This document shows, piece by piece, positions 35,319 through 41,790 of a stretch of 41,790 nt of DNA (position 1 is its first letter; the number at the start of each line of letters is the position of its first letter). The stretch spans positions 1-41,790 of the forward strand of contig JAAYRE010000032.1 in the NCBI GenBank assembly GCA_012518935.1, given 5' to 3'. A program made the position numbers and the translations under genes. The DNA is from Clostridiales bacterium. GTDB taxonomy: Bacteria; Bacillota; Clostridia; Lachnospirales; Lachnospiraceae. Under the pieces are notes generated by a model, which did not search any database, was not told the DNA's origin, and saw only the letters and a list, made by a program, of their open reading frames with translations.

Positions 35319-36059
35319 CTAGACTAGCTTTAGACCTTCTAGATCAAGTATTTTTATTCTGCTTTGAGGCTTTTGTATAATAAGCTGTGCCTCTTCTAGC
35401 TCTAATAATTTACGACTGATAGACTCTGGGGTCGTTCCCAGATAAGATGCCAAATCTTTTCTACTCATAGGCAATTTAAACTCCAATGAATCCTTATCCT
35501 CAGCATATTCAGCAAGATACAAGGCGATCCTTGTCTCAACCCTTTCTGTAGATACCCTAGTTGTCTGCTTTTCTGACTGTTCTAATCGATTGGAAAATTC
35601 ATTTAATATCTTTAGGGAAATTGATGGATACTTAAGTAAAAGCTTATGAAAATCAGATCGCTTTACTGTGCATACCCATGTTTCTTCCATGGCCTCTGCA
35701 TATGCTTCGTTTATGGTTTCACTAAATAAGGCTAGTTCTCCAGTGAAATCTCCTACTCTTAGTATTTGAATTAATTGTTCCTTGCCTGATTCTGATAATC
35801 TGTATCTTTTAATTCTGCCACTACTTACAACATATAGCGAATCTGCTACTTCACCAGCTCGATATAACAATTCACCTTTTTTATATTTTACAGAATTAAT
35901 TAATTTGTAGATTTCATCCTTCTGGGCATCCTCCAAATGATTAAAAATAGGGACAATATTTATACACGAGTTATGTTTATCTTGACTATTATGATTACAG
36001 CCACAGTTGTGATTATGATTGTCATTGCAGTCGTGATTACCATTACAATTATGCTTCAT
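35319..36059 (-). CDS. Crp/Fnr-family regulator with His/Cys-rich N-terminal tail
   Basis: A 246-residue transcription factor. Residues 1-32 are extremely rich in His, Cys and Asn (MKHNCNGNHDCNDNHNHNCG...), with five cysteines (5, 11, 19, 21, 32) and six histidines. The cyclic-nucleotide-binding-like barrel follows (VPIFNHLEDAQKDEIYKLI, KKGELLYRAGEVADSLYVVSSGRIK, GDFTGELALFSE). A dimer helix and a C-terminal winged helix (MSRKDLASYLGTTPESISRKLLELE) complete it. The tail could hold an Fe-S cluster or metal, as the N-terminal cysteines of FNR do; this is inference. The track start is a TTG; the ATG at 36059 after AGGAGGATTCC is preferred. It is divergent from superoxide dismutase. Confidence 0.92.
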   Translation of the reverse strand: MKHNCNGNHDCNDNHNHNCGCNHNSQDKHNSCINIVPIFNHLEDAQKDEIYKLINSVKYKKGELLYRAGEVADSLYVVSSGRIKRYRLSESGKEQLIQILRVGDFTGELALFSETINEAYAEAMEETWVCTVKRSDFHKLLLKYPSISLKILNEFSNRLEQSEKQTTRVSTERVETRIALYLAEYAEDKDSLEFKLPMSRKDLASYLGTTPESISRKLLELEEAQLIIQKPQSRIKILDLEGLKLV

Positions 36060-36441
36060 GGAATCCTCCTTACCTTTCTCTACAATCAATATTTTCTTTG
36101 GATTTAGATAGATTAATTAATATCTATTGATAATTTACCATCATTATGCATCCATAGTCAATATATCTATGAGATTATATCAAGTTAATGGCAAGCAGTA
36201 TTCTACTTTGCTCATGGCATTCCATTTGGCAGATTATTATAAAATTATATCTATGCATTAAAAAAATAAATATTTTTAATTTACCTCTTGCATTTTCATT
36301 TATTATGTGCAATAATATGTTTACAATTAAATTGTATGCAATCTATATAGCTATTTTATATTCTAAAAGATAAGATTTGTTATTTAATTTTTATAAGTTG
36401 TAACCAATAGATATTAGATTTATTTTAAGGAGGACAAAACT
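36060..36441. promoter_or_regulatory. Divergent control region between Crp/Fnr gene and sod
   Basis: A 382-base gene-free region, very AT rich. Minus strand: candidate promoter TTGACT (36161-36156), 18 bases, TAAATT (36137-36132), with a dyad ATAGAT/ATCTAT (36108-36127) over the probable start, which could be an autoregulatory operator. Plus strand: candidate sod promoter TTTACA (36320-36325), 18 bases, TATATA (36344-36349), with a dyad listed separately. The 61-codon track ORF at 36188 has no ribosome site and is not accepted. Confidence 0.45.
36322..36336. promoter_or_regulatory. Perfect 7-1-7 dyad over the sod promoter
   Basis: TACAATT-A-AATTGTA is a perfect 15-base dyad overlapping the -35 box and spacer of the candidate sod promoter. 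A protein bound there would block RNA polymerase. It does not match the PerR (TTATAATNATTATAA) or Fur consensus well. The regulator is unknown; the divergent Crp/Fnr protein is one candidate. Confidence 0.45.
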
Positions 36442-37068
36442 ATGTATAAACAAATTGAATTAAACTATAACTTTAATGCCCTGGAGCCCTATATTGATGA
36501 ACTGACAATGAATACACATTATTCTAAGCATCACGCTGCTTATACTAACAATCTTAATGGTGCAGTGGATAAGCTTCCTCATCTAAGAGATTTATCTATT
36601 GAGGATTTACTTAAGGATCTAACTATTATTTCCGACGAGGATATAAGAAACTCTATAAGAAATAACGGTGGTGGTTATTATAATCATAATTTATACTTTG
36701 CATCAATGAAGCCAGGTGGAAGTAATAGACCCGTAGGAGCTTTGGCTAAGCAACTTGATAAAGACTTTGGCAGTTATGATAATTTTAAGGATAAACTATC
36801 CACTGCTGCCGCCAATAGATTCGGATCAGGATGGGCATGGCTATCGGCCAATGAGAATGGTGATTTGCAGATTAGCTCCAGTCCAAACCAAGATAACCCC
36901 ATTATTGAGAGCCATGGAGAGTGGACTCCTATCTTAGGAATTGATGTGTGGGAGCATGCTTACTATTTAAAATATAAGAATCTCCGTGGAGATTATATTA
37001 AGAATTTCTTTGAGGTTATTAACTGGGATATAGTAGAGGCTAACTATGCCAATGTAAAATCCAGATAA
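36442..37068 (+). CDS. Superoxide dismutase, Fe/Mn family
   Basis: Converts superoxide to oxygen and hydrogen peroxide in the cytosol. The four metal ligands are H26 in MNTHYSKHHAAY, H82 in GGGYYNHNLYF, and D168 and H172 in GIDVWEHAYYLKYKN. FGSGWAWLS is the usual core motif. The 208 residues are normal for SodA/SodB. Iron or manganese preference cannot be assigned from these residues alone, so no symbol is given. The ATG follows AAGGAGGACAAAACT. An anaerobe keeping SOD suggests exposure to oxygen. It is monocistronic, with an intrinsic terminator 69 bases after the stop, and divergent from the Crp/Fnr regulator. Confidence 0.97.
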   Translation: MYKQIELNYNFNALEPYIDELTMNTHYSKHHAAYTNNLNGAVDKLPHLRDLSIEDLLKDLTIISDEDIRNSIRNNGGGYYNHNLYFASMKPGGSNRPVGALAKQLDKDFGSYDNFKDKLSTAAANRFGSGWAWLSANENGDLQISSSPNQDNPIIESHGEWTPILGIDVWEHAYYLKYKNLRGDYIKNFFEVINWDIVEANYANVKSR

Positions 37069-37136
37069 GTAATATTTGGCAATTTAGAGAATTTTCCTTT
37101 TAAATAAATAGAGTCAGGCAAGCTTGGCACAGTTTT

Positions 37137-37171
37137 ACAGATTCTTCATCCTATGAAGAATCTGTCTTTTT
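37137..37171 (+). terminator. Intrinsic terminator after sod
   Basis: ACAGATTCTTCAT (37137-37149), loop CCT, ATGAAGAATCTGT (37153-37165), followed by CTTTTT. A 13-pair perfect stem with a T run, oriented for sod. Confidence 0.93.
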
Positions 37172-37173
37172 GC

Positions 37174-37385
37174 ATTGTAAAATTTTTCTTTATTTTACAA
37201 TAAAATAGTCCATGGCTAGGATGAATCATATTTTTTTGCTTCTGATTAATAAATTATATAGACTAAGAGCTGGTTATTGTATATAATTATACCGTTTTGA
37301 TATCATTTACATTATACTAGAAAGTATAAATGGCTATATGATATTTTACATTTACACAAATTTATTACATAAGGAGTTTAATACT
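37174..37385. promoter_or_regulatory. Gene-free region between sod terminator and DMT permease gene
   Basis: The whole sod-permease gap is 317 bases. After the sod terminator it holds a perfect inverted repeat, ATTGTAAAAT (37174-37183) and ATTTTACAAT (37192-37201), with an eight-base T-rich loop. The rest is AT rich, with several TATA-like -10 boxes but no clear -35. A promoter for the permease must lie here; I cannot choose one. Confidence 0.35.
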
Positions 37386-38294
37386 ATGTGGTTTCTATTT
37401 GCTTTACTAACTACCCTATCATGGGGTGTGGCTGACTTATTCTATAAGAAAGGGGCAGACAGCAAGGACAGATACAGCGCCATAAAGATTGGCATTATGG
37501 TTGGTCTTGTAATGGGTATTCATGCTATCTTATACATGCTTGTTAAGGGCATCCATTTTGATCCCTTTGATATTGTTATTTATTTACCAGTATCATTTTT
37601 CTATATCTTATCTATGCTTATTGGTTATTGGGGGCTACGTTATATTGAGTTGTCCATCTCTTCACCGGTACAGAATTCATCAGGAGCTATAACAGCCATA
37701 CTACTTATTATTTTATTTCCTCAGAAATTGGATATTGTAAGTATTGCAGGAATTATATTAATAACTGCTGGCGTTATAGGATTGGCTATTTTAGAAAAAA
37801 AATTACAGGCTACCGCCCAAAAGGCAGAAAATATTCAGGTTAATCCCAAGTACCAAATCGGTGTATTAGCCATAATATTTCCTATTTTATACGCTATAAT
37901 TGATGCTATTGGAACCACGGCAGATGGCATCTATCTAGATGAACTACAATTAATTGGTGAGGATGCTGCGCTTTTAGCATATGAGTTTACTTGGTTTATA
38001 TATGCCATTATAGCTTTGTTTTATCTTCTTGTAATTAAAAAACAAAAATACAATCCGCTCAAGCAACCAGTTAGAATCTCTGCTGCGGTTTTTGAAACAG
38101 CAGGACAATTCTTTTATGTATATGCCATGTCAAATAATGCTGTCATTGCAGCACCAATGATTGCATCATACAGCATAGTATCTGTTATTCTATCTCGAAT
38201 ATTTTTGAAGGAAAAACTAAGCAGATTGCACTATACTTTAATTATAATGGTTATGATAGGTATCGCAGTTTTAGGAGTGGCAGAGGAATTATAA
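37386..38294 (+). CDS. EamA/DMT-superfamily permease
   Basis: A 302-residue integral membrane protein with about ten hydrophobic helices in two halves, the drug/metabolite transporter layout. Recognisable EamA features are LTTLSWGVADLFYKKGAD at the start, YWGLRYIELSISSPVQNSSGAITAILL in the first repeat, and AMSNNAVIAAPMIASYSIVSVILSRIFLKEKLS in the second. The substrate is unknown. The track begins 16 codons upstream at an ATG with no ribosome site. The ATG at 37386 follows AAGGAGTTTAATACT and starts directly in the first helix. It is a single gene closed by a strong terminator. Confidence 0.9.
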   Translation: MWFLFALLTTLSWGVADLFYKKGADSKDRYSAIKIGIMVGLVMGIHAILYMLVKGIHFDPFDIVIYLPVSFFYILSMLIGYWGLRYIELSISSPVQNSSGAITAILLIILFPQKLDIVSIAGIILITAGVIGLAILEKKLQATAQKAENIQVNPKYQIGVLAIIFPILYAIIDAIGTTADGIYLDELQLIGEDAALLAYEFTWFIYAIIALFYLLVIKKQKYNPLKQPVRISAAVFETAGQFFYVYAMSNNAVIAAPMIASYSIVSVILSRIFLKEKLSRLHYTLIIMVMIGIAVLGVAEEL

Positions 38295-38320
38295 TAAGAT
38301 AGAATTTGGTAACCAAAATA

Positions 38321-38378
38321 TGGTTCTTTCATGATGGGAAGAAATCCTTCCTTGTTAACATGAAAGAGCCATTTTTTT
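38321..38378 (+). terminator. Intrinsic terminator after the DMT permease
   Basis: TGGTTCTTTCATG (38321-38333) pairs with CATGAAAGAGCCA (38359-38371), with one G-U pair. An inner GGAAG/CTTCC stem lies between them, and ATTTTTTT follows. A strong T run oriented for the permease. Confidence 0.92.
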
Positions 38379-38418
38379 AATATAAATTATTCTATCCTAA
38401 TTTTTTATTAGATAATAT

Positions 38419-38528
38419 TTGGAATAATTCTGTTAGTGCTTATACCGTATATTAAATTGCAAGAAGGTAATACTAAAAATTACTAAATCCTTTGTTTAAT
38501 TTCAAGTCTGCATACTTGGACTTGTCCA
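38419..38528 (+). promoter_or_regulatory. Candidate promoter and operator dyad for the sugar-acid operon
   Basis: A weak promoter candidate is TTGGAA (38419-38424), 16 bases, TATACC (38441-38446). Downstream lie nested dyads: CAAGTC (38503-38508) with GACTTG (38519-38524), and TGGAC-TT-GTCCA (38517-38528). A compact 12-base dyad about 14 bases before the ribosome site suits a repressor operator for a catabolic operon. The regulator is not in the window. Confidence 0.35.
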
Positions 38529-38554
38529 TATTTTAATTTAATAGGAGGACATAT

Positions 38555-39859
38555 ATGGCAGAATGTGTAGTGATTGCAGATGACTTAACTGGTGCCAATG
38601 CCACCGGGGTATTGTTAAAAAACTCTAATTATAACGCGTACACAGTATTAAATACAGAGCGATTAGATCTAAAATTATTATCTGACAGCGACTGTATTAT
38701 ATATCCCACTGACAGTAGAGCAATCGACTCTTCCATTGCTTATAATCGGGTATATAATGTTGCAAAACTTCTAAAAAACCAAAAGATAAGGGTATATTCC
38801 AAACGTATTGATAGCACCTTAAGAGGCAACTTAGGAAGTGAAACCGATGCCTTTTTAGATGCTTTAGGAGAGGATTTTGTTGCCATTGTTGCACCATGTT
38901 TCCCTGAGGCTAATCGTATAGTATCAGGTGGCTATATGCTTGTAAATACAGTTCCCCTCCATAAGACAGCTGCCTCAGTTGATCCGAAAAATCCGGTTAA
39001 AACTTCCTCAGTAAAAGAGGTATTCGAAATACAGACCAAATATCCTGTTGCTTCACTATTTATTGGCGATATAATGAAGGGAAAAGAGTTTATAGCAAAT
39101 AAAATTAAGGAATTTAAGAAAAATGGTTTTCGTATAATAATATTTGATTGCATATCAAAAGAAGATTTGGATGTTATAGCCAGTGGGGTAATTGATAGTA
39201 AAATCCCATTTATTGCTGTGGACCCTGGTACTTTTACAGCAACCATATCAAGGAAACTTATAACGCCAAATGAGATTAGAAGTAAGAATAAAGTATTGGC
39301 AACCATTGGCAGTGTTAATGAAGTGGCAAAATTACAGGTGGATGAGTTGTTTTTGGCTCAGGCTCTTTACAATGTGTATGTCAACACTAGAGAACTTGTG
39401 GAAAGTGTAGAGAAAAGAAAACAAGAAGTTAATAGGGTTGTAGAAGAAATTCTTGAAAACTGTACAGATTATGATATATGTACCGTTATAGGCGATGGGA
39501 TTATGCCTGAGAATAGACTTGATTTGAATAACTATGCTAGACGGTTTAATATGACCAGTGATGATATTAGTAATTATATTAATGATTCCTTGGCTGAAAT
39601 CACTTATCAGATATTAGTTAAGAATCATGACTTTAAAGGCCTATATACCAGTGGCGGTGATATAACAGTTGCAATAAGTAAAAGATTCAAAACCTATGGT
39701 ATTCGTCTACTAGATGAGGTGGTTCCCTTAGCTTCTTATGGCGAATTTATAGGTGGTGATTTTAATGGTCTTAATGTGGTTACAAAAGGAGGCATGGCAG
39801 GAGATAAAAACTCATTAATTCATTGTATTCAATATTTAAAGGAAAAATTATTCATGTAA
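38555..39859 (+). CDS. Four-carbon acid sugar kinase family protein
   Basis: ATP-dependent kinase of the DUF1537 family (DtnK/OtnK/LtnK type) that phosphorylates four-carbon sugar acids such as threonate or erythronate at C4. The N-terminal domain has VVIADDLTGANATGVLL and KRIDSTLRGNLGSETDA. The C-terminal nucleotide-binding domain has LYTSGGDITVAI and VVTKGGMAGDKNSL. The 434-residue length is typical, and the domains are in the normal order. The ATG follows TAGGAGGACATAT. It is followed by a PdxA2-type dehydrogenase and a GntP permease, the gene set known for D-threonate or D-erythronate breakdown, so a sugar-acid kinase role is well supported. The exact stereoisomer is unknown. Confidence 0.93.
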   Translation: MAECVVIADDLTGANATGVLLKNSNYNAYTVLNTERLDLKLLSDSDCIIYPTDSRAIDSSIAYNRVYNVAKLLKNQKIRVYSKRIDSTLRGNLGSETDAFLDALGEDFVAIVAPCFPEANRIVSGGYMLVNTVPLHKTAASVDPKNPVKTSSVKEVFEIQTKYPVASLFIGDIMKGKEFIANKIKEFKKNGFRIIIFDCISKEDLDVIASGVIDSKIPFIAVDPGTFTATISRKLITPNEIRSKNKVLATIGSVNEVAKLQVDELFLAQALYNVYVNTRELVESVEKRKQEVNRVVEEILENCTDYDICTVIGDGIMPENRLDLNNYARRFNMTSDDISNYINDSLAEITYQILVKNHDFKGLYTSGGDITVAISKRFKTYGIRLLDEVVPLASYGEFIGGDFNGLNVVTKGGMAGDKNSLIHCIQYLKEKLFM

Positions 39860-39892
39860 ATTGCCAAAACTATATACGAAAGGATGATTAAT

Positions 39893-40894
39893 ATGAAACC
39901 ATTAATAGCCATACCAATAGGTGATCCTGCAGGAATAGGACCTGAGATTGTTGTAAAGTCCATTGCCAATAAAGATGTATTTAATACTGCACGTTGTATT
40001 ATTGTTGGTGACAAAAAGGTAATGGAAGATGCAATGGCATTTACCAAGATACCCTTAAAAATAAATCTTATAAAAGAACCTAGGGAAGGTATCTTTGAGG
40101 AAAATGTATTAAATTTGATTGATTTAGATAATGTAGATATGAAGGATTTTAAGATTGGCGAAGTAAATGGTATGTGTGGCAAGGCTGCTTATGAATATAT
40201 TGAAAAAAGTATTGAGCTAGCCAATTTGCGAGAAGTAGATGCAGTAGCTACCACACCGATTAACAAAGAATCTTTAAAAGCAGGAAATATTAATTTCATA
40301 GGCCATACAGAGATATTTGGAGCTTTGACAAATACAGAAGATCCCCTTACTATGTTCGAGGTTCGTGGCATGAGAGTCTTCTTCCTCACCCGTCATGTAT
40401 CCTTAAGAGAAGCATGTGATTTGGTTACAAAAGATAGAATTAAGGATTATGTCAAAAGATGTAAAGACATGCTAAAAACCCTTGGGGTTTCTGAAGGAAC
40501 CATGGCAGTGGCAGGACTTAATCCTCATAGCGGTGAACATGGCCTATTTGGATATGAAGAAGTAAATCATGTAACCCCCGCTGTAGAAGAACTACGTGAA
40601 GAGGGCTACGATGTAGTCGGTCCTATTGGGGCTGATTCAGTATTTCACCTGGCTTTACAAGGCCGATTCAACAGCGTATTATCCCTATATCATGACCAAG
40701 GTCACATTGCCACTAAAACCTTAGATTTTGATAGAACTATTGCAATCACTGGTGGTATGCCGATTCTCAGAACTTCTGTGGATCACGGAACAGCTATGGA
40801 CATAGCAGGGAAAGGAATTGCCAGTGAAATAAGCATGGTAGAAGCTATTCTTTTGGGAGCAAAATATTCTCCGAATTTCGCATCACAAGCCTAA
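39893..40894 (+). CDS. PdxA-family dehydrogenase, probably PdxA2 four-carbon acid phosphate type
   Basis: NAD-dependent dehydrogenase of the 4-hydroxythreonine-4-phosphate dehydrogenase family. Conserved blocks are [54 protein letters not shown] and [16 protein letters not shown], with the metal-binding histidines. The neighbours (sugar-acid kinase before, GntP permease after) point to PdxA2. That enzyme oxidises and decarboxylates the 4-phosphate sugar acid to dihydroxyacetone phosphate, rather than acting in vitamin B6 synthesis. The track ATG at 39884 directly abuts AAAGG. The ATG at 39893, nine bases beyond, is the better start and begins at the family N terminus, giving 333 residues. It lies 33 bases after the kinase stop. 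Confidence 0.92.
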   Translation: MKPLIAIPIGDPAGIGPEIVVKSIANKDVFNTARCIIVGDKKVMEDAMAFTKIPLKINLIKEPREGIFEENVLNLIDLDNVDMKDFKIGEVNGMCGKAAYEYIEKSIELANLREVDAVATTPINKESLKAGNINFIGHTEIFGALTNTEDPLTMFEVRGMRVFFLTRHVSLREACDLVTKDRIKDYVKRCKDMLKTLGVSEGTMAVAGLNPHSGEHGLFGYEEVNHVTPAVEELREEGYDVVGPIGADSVFHLALQGRFNSVLSLYHDQGHIATKTLDFDRTIAITGGMPILRTSVDHGTAMDIAGKGIASEISMVEAILLGAKYSPNFASQA

Positions 40895-40923
40895 TAATGG
40901 AGACATAAGAAAGGAGTTGTATT

Positions 40924-41790
40924 ATGGATGTAAATGTATCGGGTTCGCAAATGTTAATAGGGTTAGGAATCGGTATTGTTGCACTAATTCTAATGATCCT
41001 AAAAACAAAGATTCATGTGTTTTTAGCTTTAATTGTGGCAGCAGTAATCGTAGGCATCGTAGGAGGCCTTGAACCATCTGCAACCATTAATGCCATCACT
41101 ACAGGCTTTGGAGGCACCTTAGGAAGTATTGGTATCATTATTGGATTTGGTGTAATGATGGGTAAAATGCTTGAATTATCCGGTGCGGCTGAAAAGATGG
41201 CACTAACCTTCTTAAGACTCTTTGGTAAAGGGCGAGAGGAATGGGCTCTTTCAATCACTGGATTTTTAGTATCCATACCAATCTTTTGTGATTCTGGCTT
41301 CGTTATCTTAACACCGCTGGCAAGAGCTCTTTCTAAGAAGACAAAAAAATCAATTGTTGCTTTGTCAATATCCCTAGCATCAGGTCTTGTTATCACTCAC
41401 ACCCTTATACCACCGACTCCTGGCCCTCTAGGTGTAGCAGGAACTTTTGGAGTGGATGTGGGTCAATTTATATTACTGGGAATTATCTTATCTATTCCCA
41501 TGGTAATTGCAACTACTATATATGGTAAATTTATGAATAAGAAGATTTATCAATTACCAGGTGATGAACCTGACACATGGGTAAGACCTAATTATCAAGA
41601 TCCAACATATGAAAATGTGTTTGATTCGGATCACAAGACGCCATCAGCTTTCTTGTCTTTCTTACCCCTTATAGTGCCTATAATACTCATACTACTAAAT
41701 ACCAGCTTAAAGGCAGCTGATTTAACCGAAGGTTTTTATAAAGCCTTGATTTTCTTAGGAGAACCAGTTATAGCCGTTGCTATAGGGTTA
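40924..41790 (+). CDS. GntP-family permease, 3' end outside window
   Basis: Not in the ORF track because it has no stop before the edge; 289 codons are visible. It is a multi-helix membrane protein of the gluconate:H+ symporter family. Family segments are MLIGLGIGIVALILMILKTKIHVFLALI, GFGGTLGSIGIIIGFGVMMGKMLE, SIPIFCDSGFVIL and HTLIPPTPGPLGVAG. The ATG at 40924 follows AAAGGAGTTGTATT and lies 29 bases after the PdxA2 stop, so it belongs to the same operon. It probably imports the four-carbon sugar acid that the two upstream enzymes degrade. The minus-strand ORF at 41013 is its shadow. Confidence 0.93.
   Translation, partial: MDVNVSGSQMLIGLGIGIVALILMILKTKIHVFLALIVAAVIVGIVGGLEPSATINAITTGFGGTLGSIGIIIGFGVMMGKMLELSGAAEKMALTFLRLFGKGREEWALSITGFLVSIPIFCDSGFVILTPLARALSKKTKKSIVALSISLASGLVITHTLIPPTPGPLGVAGTFGVDVGQFILLGIILSIPMVIATTIYGKFMNKKIYQLPGDEPDTWVRPNYQDPTYENVFDSDHKTPSAFLSFLPLIVPIILILLNTSLKAADLTEGFYKALIFLGEPVIAVAIGL

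Noticed and set aside
36188-36373. 61-codon hydrophobic ORF in the Crp/Fnr-sod gap
   Set aside because: It has no ribosome site, its composition is that of AT-rich DNA, and it covers the sod promoter.
41013-41396. Minus-strand 127-codon ORF
   Set aside because: It is the shadow of the GntP permease, which has a ribosome site, family motifs and membrane helices.

Overview
The window looks like a chromosomal segment of an anaerobic, motile, plant-polymer-using member of the low-GC Firmicutes, most like the Lachnospiraceae (Clostridium cluster XIVa). This is inference from AT-rich DNA, strong AGGAGG ribosome sites, pyruvate formate-lyase, mini-RNase III, GatCAB, a cysteine T-box, PilZ/FliK proteins and a surface GH10 xylanase. 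No tRNA, rRNA, CRISPR array, insertion sequence or prophage was seen. Genes run mostly on the minus strand up to about 36 kb and on the plus strand after that.

Region 1 (1-4.9 kb): the 5' end of glyA, a deoD-deoC-cdd nucleoside-salvage cluster, a small secreted protein, a DUF4349 lipoprotein and a NUDIX hydrolase. Region 2 (4.9-12.1 kb): a 1340-residue exported CpdB-like nucleotidase with an Ig-like tail, then cysE-cysS-mrnC behind a clear sigma-A promoter and a T-box with a TGC (Cys) specifier. Region 3 (12.1-18.3 kb): pflB and pflA, followed on the same strand by an unusual fusion of a histidine phosphatase to a RACE/DUF4445 ASKHA domain, then ispF with a Cys-rich tail. pflB has a TTGACA-17-TATGAT promoter with a Fur-type 7-1-7 dyad just upstream.

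Region 4 (18.3-31 kb): a FliK-like protein and a PilZ protein overlap tail to tail. Then come gatCAB, an LTA-synthase-like membrane sulfatase, an S66 LD-carboxypeptidase and dapF (a cell-envelope group), a second PilZ protein, an LCP-family transferase and a diacylglycerol-kinase-family lipid kinase. Region 5 (31-36 kb): an Hsp20 gene, then a VTC-domain / DUF4956 / GH10 lipoprotein operon. The xylanase sits on a stalk made of seven 18-residue repeats. Upstream of that operon is a compact run of hairpins with no obvious role.

Region 6 (36-41.8 kb): a Crp/Fnr regulator with a His/Cys-rich N-terminal tail is divergent from superoxide dismutase. A DMT permease follows, then a four-carbon acid sugar kinase, a PdxA2-type dehydrogenase and a GntP permease that runs off the window. 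The last three probably import and degrade a threonate/erythronate-type sugar acid.

Several ORF-track starts were moved, because the track begins at a TTG, GTG or ATG overlapping the ribosome site while a better-placed start lies a few codons downstream. The most novel items are the phosphatase-ASKHA fusion, the VTC-DUF4956-xylanase operon, the metal-binding-like tail on the Crp/Fnr protein and the hairpin cluster near 35.2 kb. No complete, obviously undescribed multi-gene system was recognised.
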